Assembly (NCBI GenBank): GCA_033980235.1
Contig: CM067065.1
Span: 3,539,847-3,603,846, forward strand
DNA: 64,000 bases
Reading direction: 5' to 3'
From: Diadema setosum
Taxonomy: Eukaryota > Echinodermata > Echinoidea > Diadematoida > Diadematidae
Shown in pieces: positions 44,983-56,021 of the stretch. The position numbers and the translations under genes were made by a program. The notes below the pieces were generated by a model. The model was not told where the DNA came from and searched no databases. It was given only the letters and a program-made list of their open reading frames with translations. Within the stretch, counting starts at the first letter, position 1. Each line of letters opens with the position of its first letter.

Positions 44983-45690
44983 AATCTCTCTCTTCTTTCT
45001 CTATCCTGTCTCTTCTCTCTTCTCTCTTTTTTTCTCTTCTCTCTGTTCTTTCTCTCTCCTATCCTTTCTCTTTTCCTCTTTTCCTTTCTCTTTCTCTCTC
45101 CTATCTCTTCTCTCTTCTTTCTCTATCCTATATCTTCCCTGTTTCTCTTTTCTTTATATTCTTTCTCTTTTCTATCTCTTCTCTCTGTTCTTTCTCACTC
45201 CTGTCTCATATCTCTTTCTCCTATCTCTTCTCTCTTCTTTCTTTCTCCTATCTCTTCTCTCTTCTTTCTCTCTCCTTTCTCTTCTCTGTTTCTCTTTTCT
45301 TTATCTTCTTTATCTTTTCTATCTCTTCTCTCTGTTCTTTCTCTATCCTATTTCTTCTTTCGTTCTCTTTTCTATCTCTTCTCTCTCACTCCTATCTCTT
45401 ATCTCTTTCTCTCTCCTATCTCTTCTCTCTTCTTTCTTTATCCTATCTCTTCTCTGTTTCTCCTTTCTATCCCTTCTTTCTTTCTCTTTTCTATCTCTTC
45501 TCTCTAGTCTTTCTCTATCCTATTTCTTGTCTCTTTCTCTCTTTTATCTTTTTTCTCTCTTCTTACTTTTCTTTAGCTCTCCCCTTTCATCTCTGTTCCG
45601 CTTTTTTACATCTTCTCTCCCCTCTCACTTCTTTCTTTCTCGTCCTGCCCCATTTCTGAACGTTCTCTTCTTACAGCATCTTCCTTTCTA
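44983..45690 (+). repeat. about 700-bp pyrimidine tract (CT-rich satellite)
   Basis: Almost every base on the plus strand is C or T, built from TCTCTTCTCTCTTCTTTCTC-like variants with scattered TATCC. A long open frame of Leu/Ser/Phe residues is a by-product of composition and not a protein. Such polypyrimidine tracts can form triplex DNA. Confidence 0.9.
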
Positions 45691-45872
45691 TGCATTTGCC
45701 GCTCAATCTAGAGTGGGTGAGTGCGTTACAGAGTGAGTATCGTGCGTATTATGGGTGTGTTATAATATTATGATATCCCACATTTCATAGGGGGAAAAAA
45801 AAATCGAGACAAGAGGGTGGCTGGCGAAGGAAGATCGGAGCCGGCAAATTTGAAATTATATAATTCGAAAAA

Positions 45873-46126
45873 CAGTAAAGGGTTTGTTTGCAAAAACCGA
45901 TAAGTCCATTTTTGACGATTTTGAAGTACGATCTCTCTCATAAAGTACAAAATAATACCTTTTAAATGATATATTGGTAACTACATATAAAGGTATATTT
46001 TTTAAGTTATGGTCAAAAGAAGCAACATTTTCTTATTATTCTCTTTATTTTTCTTGAACTTTAATCGCAAATATCTCGATTTGGCAAATATGGACTTATC
46101 GGTTTTTGCAAACAAACTCTTCACTG
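45873..46126. mobile_element. MITE with GTTTGTTTGCAAAAACC ends
   Basis: The left end CAGTAAAGGGTTTGTTTGC and right end CAAACAAACTCTTCACTG are inverted copies. The pairing extends through AAAAACCGATAAGTCCA / TGGACTTATCGGTTTTT. The element is 254 bp with no coding capacity. Confidence 0.8.
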
Positions 46127-47569
46127 TTGCTAGTCTTACCTCATGATTCCATAACATGATGCTTTGCAGACATAATATGCTCCGTTAACAACTTCTCCGG
46201 AAAAAAAAAAAAAAAAAAAAAATCGCCAGAGCAAATACAATGTTGCGAGGTATTTGTCGCGGAACCATTTTCTCCTTGTCGCGGAGTATAATACATTTTG
46301 TTGCAGTTATTGGAGCCGTTCTTTTTGAAGCATTACTACATTGTGTCACCTGGTCACTGAATGCATTCTTTCTTTGCATTATTTACTTTTATTATTCTTA
46401 TCATTGTTAATATCGCTTTCTAAGGATCTCATTTGAGAAAAAACAAAACAAAACAAAACAAAGCAAAACTGAAAATATTGCGATGATATGGGCCATTTTT
46501 ACACCACTGCTCTGTTTGGTTAACGATTATATAGAGCTATGATAGTCATTCATTATTATTATTATTATCATTGGTTAGCATGAAAAATACGAAACAAAAC
46601 GATTTGAAAGCAAATAAAATAGGCCCCTATATGGAAAGTGAAAATCACAATGATTTGTCTGTGCTTGGTATGGACGGCCCCACCTTGTCGGAATAAAGGA
46701 AGTGAAGTCGCGTCCTCAAAAGCTCGTGACCCGACGCGACGGTGAACTCCCAGTGCCCTGCCTGTAATCCGAGACCGGTGCTGCAGTCGTCTCGCTCAGC
46801 GCTCACCCTAACGGTGGAGGATCACTCATTTTCACGCAGCTCGACACATCACCCATGATAGTAGATACGACTTCAAATCCCAACACATGGCAGCACGCAC
46901 GTATCGCCAAATGCAGGTCCATGTATTCGGCTGTACGTGTTTCTGCACCCATGTTGTTCTCTATCTACATGTTGCCAAAACTCGATGAGACCGACGGATC
47001 ACCACAAAGTGTATTAGGGAAGAATGATAATTATTCAAGTCTAGTTTATTTCCACAAAATTCAGTTAGAACATGCAAAAAGACAATCAGTCAAAATATAC
47101 ATTATACAAACGAAAATTAATTCAGGTAAGTACGTAGTCATAATTAAAACGTGTGTGATGGAGATTGACATAACAATCTGAGTAAACGGTGATGGAAATC
47201 AACAGTTGTTCATTGGCCTTTGAGGATGATTCCATCATCGAATTTACAATGGTGAAGCTGTACGTCATTATAATTATCATAAATCGCGAATCACATTACA
47301 AAATATGGATTTGCAACCAATAAGGACAAAGAAAAGAACACCCAAAAGAAAGGGACCCAGACATACCAAAAAGAACATAAGGGAGTGGGACAAAATAGGA
47401 GAATGGGCAAAATTATGATTAGATGTTATCAAAAGACAATTATGTCGAATGACTGAGAGAAACAGAGGACATTATACTGCTATAGGAATAAGAAATCTAC
47501 TGATTGTTAACAGAAATCAAACCTTCCTGTAATGTGGTGTATATCAGTGGATGACTATGGTGTGTATAT
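46127..47569. other. non-coding; GC-richer patch at 46660-46860
   Basis: A-run at 46201-46221, (AAAAC)n at 46440-46465, and (ATT)n near 46553. The patch 46660-46860 is richer in CpG than its surroundings and could be an exon or promoter fragment, but no splice signal or known protein is recognisable. Confidence 0.35.
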
Positions 47570-47653
47570 GAAGAGTTTGTTTGTACTTTATGACAGATAT
47601 CGTACTTCAAAATCTTCAAAATGGACTTATCGGTTTTTGCAAACAAACCCTTC
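47570..47653. mobile_element. internally deleted copy of the 45873 MITE
   Basis: GAAGAGTTTGTTTG at the left and TCGGTTTTTGCAAACAAACC plus CTTC at the right match the ends of 45873-46126, with ATCGTACTTCAAAATCTTCA shared inside. About 85 bp long. Confidence 0.65.
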
Positions 47654-48030
47654 ATATATATATATAAAAAAATAATAATAATAAAATAAAACTCTCCCAC
47701 TCATCTTTACAAATACATTAATTCTTATGTATTATTATTGCATAGAAAACTCAGGGGCGTTTCCAGGAATTCCATAAAGGGGTGGGGGCGTAAAGCATTT
47801 TAATGTTGTCTTGCCAACTTTCGGATTTAAGTTAATCAGCTGACAAGCAGGCATGGGCAATGTTTTAGGTAGTTGTGAATGAATATTGTTTGTCTCCTAA
47901 AGTAATGTCTGCTCTGACTGCATCTAAATTCATCATTATGAAACGAGAGAAACTATAAACTTTTGTGTCTTTTATTGTACCCGTGACTTTAATGGGTTAT
48001 CTGCAAGATTCTATATTTGACTATATTCAT

Positions 48031-48594
48031 TTAAAGGACAAGTTCACCTTCATAAACATAAGGATTGAGTGAATGCAGCAATATTAGTAGAATATATCAG
48101 TGAAAATTTGAGGAAAATTGGACAATCGATGCAAAAGTTATGAATTCTTAAAATTTTTGTGTTGGAAGCGCTGGATGAGGAGACTACTAAGGCTAGTGAT
48201 GTCATATGAGTACAACAGTATAAAGAAATTGTAAAGAAAATTCAACATATTTTCACATTTTTCGCATAATAAAAGAGCACTTGAATTGCCTCTTTCTAAA
48301 GGCAATGGGAATAATATTACCCATAACATATGTCAGTAACGAGTCAAGGGAATGTGTACTTTTTTCAAAAGATGAAATTTTGTGAAATTCTCTTTATATT
48401 TTCTTTATAATGTACGCATGTGACATCATACACTGCAGTAGTCTGCTCATCCAGCAGTGACTGCACAAAAACTTCAAAAATTCATAACTTTTGAACGGAT
48501 TGTCCGATTTTCCTCAAACTTTCAATGATGTGTTCTACTAATATTGCTACATTCTCTCAATCCTTATGTTTATGAAGGTGAACTTGTCCTTTAA
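48031..48594. mobile_element. TTAA-flanked MITE, second family
   Basis: It starts TTAAAGGACAAGTTCACCTT and ends AAGGTGAACTTGTCCTTTAA. The inverted repeat continues through CATAAACATAAGGATTGAG. TTAA lies at both limits. A diverged copy is at 61425-62017. Confidence 0.85.
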
Positions 48595-49700
48595 AGAATC
48601 ATAAATTAATATACCTAAAAAAATACCATGTATACAGTGAAGGATTCAGAAGCAGTGCACCAAGCGCCGCCCCTTTTATTTTTTTTTTCTAAAAATAAAA
48701 AAACAAAAAGAAGACTAATATTGTGTGCCTGAGTTTCCCCACCCGTTTATTTCATTTTTTTTTTTTTTTTTTTTGCGCCCCCTTTCCGGAATTCCTCAAT
48801 CCGCCCCTGATATACTTCCACATGTTTGTCAGTTCGATCTGTTTTTAATCTTGCAGGGCTCCAGCTGCGGGCAGAGTATAGCAATTTCAGGAGAAAGGGG
48901 AACTTGGGTTTCAAAACTTAGTATTGAACTCATAGAGAGAATAAAGGACCATGGATTAAAGGAATAGAGGAAAACAAAATGATTATTCCATCCGAAATGT
49001 AATGTATTGAACATCATAGTACTGTAACGTCAGAAGGCAGAAAAAACCCAACACATGGTAATAGCCTGATAGTTGTTTTTTTTTTTCTTTTTCATGTGGC
49101 GTTTTTTAATCACGTTGCTGTGCTAATGCGCCACAAAATGCATATTGAATATTATAGTGTAATATTGTATGATATTACAATATAATATATTATTATTATT
49201 ACATAAATAATGTATCCTTTATTCATATTTGTATTCGGTTGTGGATTTATAAATTTATGCAAACTAAATATGTGAAAGTTTTATATACATAATTTATATC
49301 GGTACTTCCTGTATGGTTTGTTTGATTTTGTTCATGTCTTGTTTGTATGTAATTGAGCTTTTGAATTGTTTTAGCATGTAACATTGCACTTTTTTTATGA
49401 GGTGAATAAGAAGAAATGAAATGAAATGTACCATATTGCGAGTATATTCCAGGTCGGTGGAAGCAACGCAATGTGACAGGCAACTAGTGAAATCATTGCA
49501 TCTCACGATTTGCGTTTCCACTTTTAGCTGATTCTTTCCGTGCCATTTCAGACTTACTGTCATAGTCGCGAGAAAAGGGCTCAAGGCGGCTATTCGCAAA
49601 TCTGTTCTCAATCACCGATAAATATCAAGTATGCCAGGGATGGTAAGCTATGCACGTGATGCGGACTGAAGAACGCGCCAATACTAACACACATACACAC

Positions 49701-49743
<43 letters not shown>

Positions 49744-50282
49744 TACACACAGATCACACACATCAGACGCAACGGGGGGGGGGGGGGGATTAACCCCCTC
49801 CCATTATTGAAAACGTGGCGCCAGACATGCGCATGTTATAAGGAGAAAATTGCTTCAAACAGAAGACAGAAAAAAAAAAAACATTTTCACTTTCGCAGTT
49901 ATACACAATCATAAATGGCTCCAAGGTTTAAGAGCAAAAGTACATTTTAAATAAAGCAGCAGAAATAGTCAAATGAAAATATTTAGCTGATGATAGTACG
50001 ATAACTTCCAGCTTCCCGTACAACATGAAGGTAAAGTCAATGTTATTCTTCCGGGAGATCTACGTGCAGCGAGCGGTTCAAAGGACAAATGGGAAGTCCA
50101 CATCTACTGCAGACAGCTAATTGATACTTGGTCGTACACTACAGGAATCCTGTGTCATTTCATATGGTTGTTTGAATGAAGCTGTTCGTCACGAAGATAA
50201 TTCTTGCTTGGGCTTCATTGCGAAATTAGTAACATAGAGACACACACGCTCGCATAACACACACACACAAATACACGTATAT
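48595..50282. other. non-coding; degenerate MITE and microsatellites
   Basis: Near 48650-48815, GCGCCCCCTTTCCGGAATTC and CAATCCGCCCCTG resemble the CAGGGGCGGATCCAGG-type MITE end also seen at 52760-52790. (CA)n is at 49683-49740 and a G-run at 49775-49788. A plus-strand open frame 48857-48967 after TTTTTAATCTTGCAG could be a terminal exon, but the evidence is weak. Confidence 0.4.
49683..49740. repeat. (CA)n microsatellite
   Basis: CA dinucleotides with slight interruption at the left edge. Confidence 0.9.
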
Positions 50283-51056
50283 TTATACTTTCAACTCTTT
50301 AAGAAAGAATGATGCTACTGCTTTGAAAGTTGACAATAATCATCTACAAAATAAGTTAATAAAGCATGCACAATTTTAGTTTAATCTAATAATAGGGAGC
50401 TTTAGATTTTAGACGCGCGGACGTTCAAAGAAAAAAAAATATGTTCTGAGCGTGCGCAGTAGCGCGCGTAAAGTCAATCTATTTTTAGCTTGCGTCGCCT
50501 GAGTTTTTCACTACGCGTACTGGGCTATTTTCACGTCCGCACAGTTTACGCACCTTACGACGTAGAGAGCTTCTTCATGCACTGCTCATATGGGGGCGCG
50601 ATTTTATTTTTTATACGTTCCGTCCCAGCGTAAAAGCTACTTTTCCACACGACGCGGGGAGAGGAGAACGTCCAGCGCAAGCGTCGGCTCAAACGTCCGC
50701 GCGTCAAAATCTAAAGCTCCCTAATACCTTCACTGTAATCAGTTGCTCCGGTGGTTGACATCCTGTTTTGTTTTGTTTTTTTTTTTGTTTTTTTCAATCA
50801 TCGCACAGCTTGCACAACTTGGTGAAGACTAAGTGCTTTAATAGACCCTGTTATACTTCAGAGCCTCTTTTCTCAATTTTACACTTTCCATTGCAGAGTG
50901 TTTGCTTTCTTTCAAACATTAGGATAAATTTGGAGAGTCCATTTGAATTGAGTTATACATCATGATTTTAAAGCTGAAAGTTTGCTCTTTCAAAAGATGC
51001 CCTTAAATAAAAATCCATGTCTGGCGACTTTTTGCTAGTTTCGTGATGCAGGGTCA
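50283..51056 (+). mobile_element. GTGACC-termini element, left-truncated, with nested insertion
   Basis: It matches 12180-12594 from CTTTCAACTC through GTGGTTGACATCCTGTTTTG, AGAGTCCATTTGAATTGAGT and the terminus GTGATGCAGGGTCAC. A separate MITE (50393-50723) interrupts it. The left end is missing. Confidence 0.75.
50393..50723. mobile_element. MITE nested in the GTGACC element
   Basis: The ends TAGGGAGCTTTAGATTTT and AAAATCTAAAGCTCCCTA are inverted, extended by GACGCGCGGACGTT / AACGTCCGCGCGTC. It is GC-rich relative to its surroundings (331 bp). Comparison with the uninterrupted copy at 12275 places the insertion in an AATAAT-like site. Confidence 0.85.
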
Positions 51057-51740
51057 CGGATAATACAAACACACACACACACATAAACACACAGATAATA
51101 GAAGCGCGCATCTGCCAGCAAAGTGTTAGCATCACAGCCTTAATCACCTCAACCTGATAGGTTGAAGAAAAAAAAAGATATTTTGTTTTTATTATGAATA
51201 AATACAAACAAACATCATACCATGTGTTTATATATATATGAATACCTAAATATAAGATTGACCCAAGTCCAAATTTGGTTATAGCCTTTGGAAACCATTT
51301 ACGAAGTCATGCAGATACAGATGATCATTCGAGTGACTGTTTTATATTCAAATTTGTATAAATAACACCCCAATGACTGAAAACACTAAAGCAGTGGGGA
51401 GTTACTTATTCATTTCTATTTTTTCCTACATTTTCTCTAATGGACTTGGATCGTTCTTATATTCAGTATTATATTAAGTATGTGTGTCTGTGTCTGTGTC
51501 TGTGTGTGTATGTGTGTGCGTGTATCTGTGCTCTGTGTGTGTGTGTCTGTCTGTCTGTCTGTGCTTCCGCATTGACAAATCTAAATGAAATGAGTACTCG
51601 CATTCTTTATCCTCACGCCGGGTTGTTCAACTGCAATAAAACCAAGACATTTATATTTCCGCAGTCCTTCTATTCCGTAATCATTCCGCCACAATACCGT
51701 CTCTCATTTCTCTTCTTAGGTTCAAAAGACTCCTGCACCT
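51057..51740. other. non-coding; GT and CTGT microsatellite
   Basis: TGTGTC/TGTGTG and (CTGT)n at 51481-51560. No exon supported. Confidence 0.4.
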
Positions 51741-51747
51741 TATAAAA
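51741..51747 (+). promoter_or_regulatory. candidate TATA box
   Basis: TATAAAA in CACCTTATAAAACATTC is followed within about 30 bases by a GC-rich stretch and then an ATG with a strong splice donor. This arrangement resembles a TATA-driven first exon; a chance match is possible in AT-rich DNA. Confidence 0.3.
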
Positions 51748-51863
51748 CATTCATTAGTGCGTGGGCCGGCCGCAGAAGCCGGGCGTGGGTCGCGCGCGGG
51801 GAGAGTTGATTGTTCTCGCAGACGGCACAGACGCACAAACTCTCTGACGTTCGGGATTTCTAA

Positions 51864-51938
51864 ATGGCAGGAATCCACAGGTTGCCCGTGTGTTTTGTCC
51901 CACCTATGGCGACTACATTCGCCATCACCATGGTCACG
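51864..51938 (+). CDS. candidate first coding exon, unknown protein
   Basis: ATG at 51864 opens 25 codons that end exactly at a consensus donor (CACG|GTAAGT) in phase 0. The peptide runs MAGIHRLPVCFVPPM then ATTFAITMVT, hydrophobic and possibly a signal peptide. It lies about 120 bp after TATAAAA, in a locally GC-rich segment (51760-51830). No downstream exon could be identified in this window. The product is not recognised. Confidence 0.25.
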
Positions 51939-52932
51939 GTAAGTCAATAGCATTTGATATTATATAATTTCTCGTCAATTCGGTACAGTTGTATTTACTC
52001 AACATTCTAAATGAGCAAACACACACCATTTATCTCCTCTACAGCAATTGTGTTGTGAACTTTAACAGCTTTTTAGCACAGTTTTTTTTCCTCTCTCTCT
52101 TTCTCTTTACGACCCTCTGTCAGAGTGCACGTTTCTTTTTGCCGCATAGGTTCTACAGGTATTCAAAATTGACCAGCAGTCTAATTTTGTCCATATGACT
52201 TCTCAATGTATTTACGGCACGGTCACCTTCACACCAGACTTCGATTTCAACAGAGAGAACGATCTTCTTATTGTGTGTAAGTCGTGTCCAGTAAACGGCG
52301 TCTCTGCATATCGTACCTCTTGCTGATTCGAGCCGTCATTATAGGCAATAGGTACATACTTGGTATTTTATTATGTACGTCTTTATTTTGCTTACGAAGG
52401 ATAGACATGTACTAGCTCATTATTTCTCTATTGTATCAAAAACGGCGCTTCTCAACCGGTGAACCGCACTGCCGAATAAATGACAAGTCATTAATATCCG
52501 ATCTCACTAGGCCTCAAAAAAAAAAAAAAAAGAAAGAAAGAAAGAAAGAAATCGTGGGACCCTCAAAGTGGGCCTCGGGTTAAAAGGGGTTGAAAAGTAC
52601 GGCTGTATACACGAGGCACTGTATGATGCAGTGGTGGTTCCATAGGGGGGGGGGGGGGCGCACCGGCCACGCGCCCCCTCTTCATTTATTTCAAACAAAA
52701 GAAATAAAAAAGCGTGCGCCCCCTGTCATTTTGTAAAGGCGCCTTCCCTTTACTATACTGTTTACGGAATCCCTGGATCCGCCCCTGTGATCAACTAACC
52801 TTTCGAACACAAATGACTCCCAACAGTCAAATAGAAGACAGATGGATAAATGCGAAGCAAACGATTTTGTGCAATCTACTTTGGAGTAGTTGTTTATGTG
52901 ATATTTAAAATACTGTATGTAAATATTGTGAT
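51939..52932. other. non-coding; degenerate MITE near 52630-52790
   Basis: A G-run at 52645-52659 with GCGCACCGG, and GAATCCCTGGATCCGCCCCTG at the right, looks like a worn element of the CAGGGGCGGATCCAGG type. (GAAA)n lies at 52530-52550. Confidence 0.4.
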
Positions 52933-53350
52933 TTAAAGGGACTGTACAGTACTGGTTGAGGTGAGGATTCTGGTTTATAACATTTATGGTGAGATAATGA
53001 GAAACCTCTTATGAAATATGAAAGAGCATGCAATACAATGAAGGATTCAACATTTATTTGATGACAATTGGACTTGAAATGGCTGAGGTACTCCCCCTCC
53101 CCCCCCCCAAAAAAAAAAAGAAAAGCGATCTTAATAAAATTGACAGGCCACGGCTTTTATTAGGATCTCTTTGGCTTTCCTGTGTTTTTAGATATCGCAG
53201 TCATTTCAAAACCGATTTTCATTAAATGTAACTTTTGATCCCCTTTAGAATCGCATGCTCTTTAACATTTTATCATAGTGGTTTCTAAATATCTTGCAAA
53301 ACGTTACAAACTGAATCATCACCTCAGTCAGTACTGTACAGTCCGTTTAA
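52933..53350. mobile_element. TTAA-flanked MITE
   Basis: It starts TTAAAGGGACTGTACAGTAC and ends GTACTGTACAGTCCGTTTAA. The inverted repeat includes TGAGGTGA / TCACCTCA. Best preserved ends of the family that also includes 43685-44132 and the SNF intron copy. Confidence 0.85.
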
Positions 53351-55749
53351 TCCAAACCCTTGAAGATTAATTTATTTAATCGATTATTTGTTTACTCGAT
53401 GTTGACGCTCGTATAATTGTTCTTGCTTTTATCTGAAAAAAAAATAGCAATGTGGAATATTTTCGGTGTTTTCAGGTCTGTAAAGCTATTTCTTTTGAGA
53501 GCTCTTTCTACAAGCCTTAACACACACACACACACACACATTACATACTACATAATGTATCCTTTGCTTTTAAATACAGAAGATATTTACTACAAGACTT
53601 CTTGCGAATGTTTGAATAATAGACTGATTTTATAAAGTGCAATTGCATGAATACATGGGACCTTGGTTCTGAACTTGCAATAAACGGTATTCCAGTGGAA
53701 AGATGATCTATCTGTTATTCTCCTTCAACCTAAGTCACGTCCGCTTCAACCCCTCCCCTCCACCCCACCCCCCCCCCCCCCACCCTCTCTCTCTCTCTCT
53801 CTCTCCCCTGTCCGGTGTGCGGAACTCCCAATGCGTCGCACTCATCGTATAGGTTGCAATGCGTGATTGAGGGGAGTCGTAAATTGCATAAGTTGTCGCC
53901 AGCCACCACTAATCTCAATTTTTTCCTAACTTTGTATCAAAATGACGTCACGTTCAAGGATCAGTCTAGAGCTCCTCACATAATACGAGTAGAATAACGC
54001 CATCAGAGTACTATTATTAATCCTTAAGTACGTGAGTTTGAGGTATGGCTGACGTAAACCGAGTAGAGTATGAAAGAGTGCAATTTCCTACATGAAGGTT
54101 TCTGGACAATAGGCCACTTCCCTGATGTATCATGGGAATTTATGAATTTTCAACCTGACGACAAACTGAAAAGTTATCTAATGCGTGAGATTCCCTTACA
54201 TGTCTTATATTGGCATTCATCTTAAACGTCATTTAGCCGTAACTAACGTGAGGCAAGATCAGGCAAAAACAGATTTTATTTATTATGTCGCGTGTGACAT
54301 TATGTAAAGACTTTCGAAGGTTGTAAGAAATGAGGGTGATATTGTAACCCATACCTAAAGGGTTTAATATTTCTCTAAGTTCTTCACATGGTTTTGATTT
54401 ATAGATGACGATTGTCAGTTAGTTTTATTCAGATAGAATATGAAAACATTTGTTTAAAAAAAAATCAAAAGACAGCTAATTTGTATATTATTTATCCGTA
54501 TCTCTTTTGAAAACAAGACAATTGACATTTCAAAGATGTAGAGAGATTTCGCGTGCGCATGTAAATGTGTGTGTGTGGGGGGGTGGTTTCGTTGAACGCC
54601 GTTCGACTACAAAGTAAATACGCCAATCGATCACCAGCGAGTTTGTTTGTTCTGTGGACGTTATCTTTGATTCGAATACTCTTTCAAAACGCCATTTTAT
54701 AGCCTTAGTACGTACGACGTAGAATATGTATGATTCAGTCTAACTTTCCTTCAGGTTATACATAATTATATATACATACATACATACATGCATACATATA
54801 TTTATCAGATCCCCCGTAACATGTTATGCACCAATTGTATACGTGTATGTTTATATATAGGATAAAAGTAGAAGTGTATAATAGTACATCAAATGAATCA
54901 GTTCGATTACAATCAACAGATACGACCAATATGAATAATGACATAAAAGGAAGATAAGATAGAGTGCAAATGCCTAGCTGAGTAGGATGAAAAACATAAG
55001 GAGAAACGATGTACTACAAAATAAATTGCTGTTCAAGAGAATGTCTATGGTTACATTTCGTCTTATTTGTTTCGCTTTTGAGGGAAATCCAGGTTCTTTT
55101 TTTTTTTGTATGTTTGTTTGTTTGTTTGTTTGTTTGTTTGTTTTTTTTTTTGGGGGGGGGAGGCTTTTTTTTTTTTGCGAAAAGATCCCCTCTGTTTGAG
55201 CGTCTTCATATTATACAACGTTTGGAACCTGAAAAAAAAAAAGACCTAGCTTCATCAGTTTTTACCTTCACGCTTTCATAAAAAGACCCCTTTCAATCTG
55301 GACGGTATATCGACATTTACATTTCGGCAAAATTTTCCCAGCACTATACGTCGGACATAACAAACCAAAATAGACGTACTGCTCAAGATTATAACGATTG
55401 AAAGTGTGCATAATTATTTATTTAGTAATTCAATTATCTAGTATTTTGAAAACACTTATGACAATGCATGTATCTTTATATCTCGTAATTAATTTCTTAT
55501 TGTGTTTGCATGCATTGAATATGGATTAAGATATAACCTCATTGTCCGAAATTGTGTATTATTTTTACGTCAGAATGTTTACCGTCAATGCCACACACTA
55601 GATAAATATACCTGTTATGCAAATATTCCATTTGCAGGTTGGATGTCATAGGGAAAAGTGGATTTAGTAATGACGTCAACCTATCAGCTCTGAGCGTGTC
55701 TTCAAATCCTCCCTGAAGCCAACCTGTATCATTTGGGGTCAATCCCTAC
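53351..55749. other. non-coding, AT-rich with microsatellites
   Basis: (CA)n 53521-53540; C-run and (CT)n 53760-53805; (GT)n near 54570; (CATA)n 54770-54800; T/G-rich (GTTT)n with G-run 55098-55175. No gene supported. Confidence 0.4.
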
Positions 55750-55890
55750 CTGTTCTTCCCCGGGAATCATGGCGTCATATCGTTTGACTAATCCGGTCAT
55801 TGCCCGTGACGTCTCGGCAAAGACTCGTCGGGAAGAGTGAAATATATCGACATCAGTATTTTGAAGGCAAGTTCTTTCCTTGTAATGCTG
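55750..55890 (-). CDS. candidate internal exon, unknown protein
   Basis: On the minus strand, TTTTCTTTTCTCTCATGGAAACAG is a fair acceptor and GAACAG|GTAGGG a fair donor. Between them are 47 open codons (phase 0 at both ends), ending SSRRVFAETSRAMTGLVKRY then DAMIPGEEQ, with a non-repetitive, protein-like composition unlike the surrounding noise. I do not recognise the family. Partner exons might be the weak ones near 57755-57827 and 58870-58910 on the same strand. Confidence 0.25.
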
Positions 55891-55983
55891 CTGTTTCCAT
55901 GAGAGAAAAGAAAAGGGCATATTCCATGAAAGACTCATTCAATATATCTGCCATGCACACAGAAAGAGGCAGGCAGTGTGTGT

Positions 55984-56021
<38 letters not shown>

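Noticed and set aside
44950..45736. Long open frame rich in Leu, Ser and Phe
   Set aside because: It is produced by the CT-rich satellite; any frame through such a tract stays open. No codon structure or domain.
48857..48967. Possible terminal exon after TTTTTAATCTTGCAG
   Set aside because: Acceptor is fair, but the 36-codon peptide is unrecognised and there is no upstream exon; adjacent sequence is a degraded MITE.
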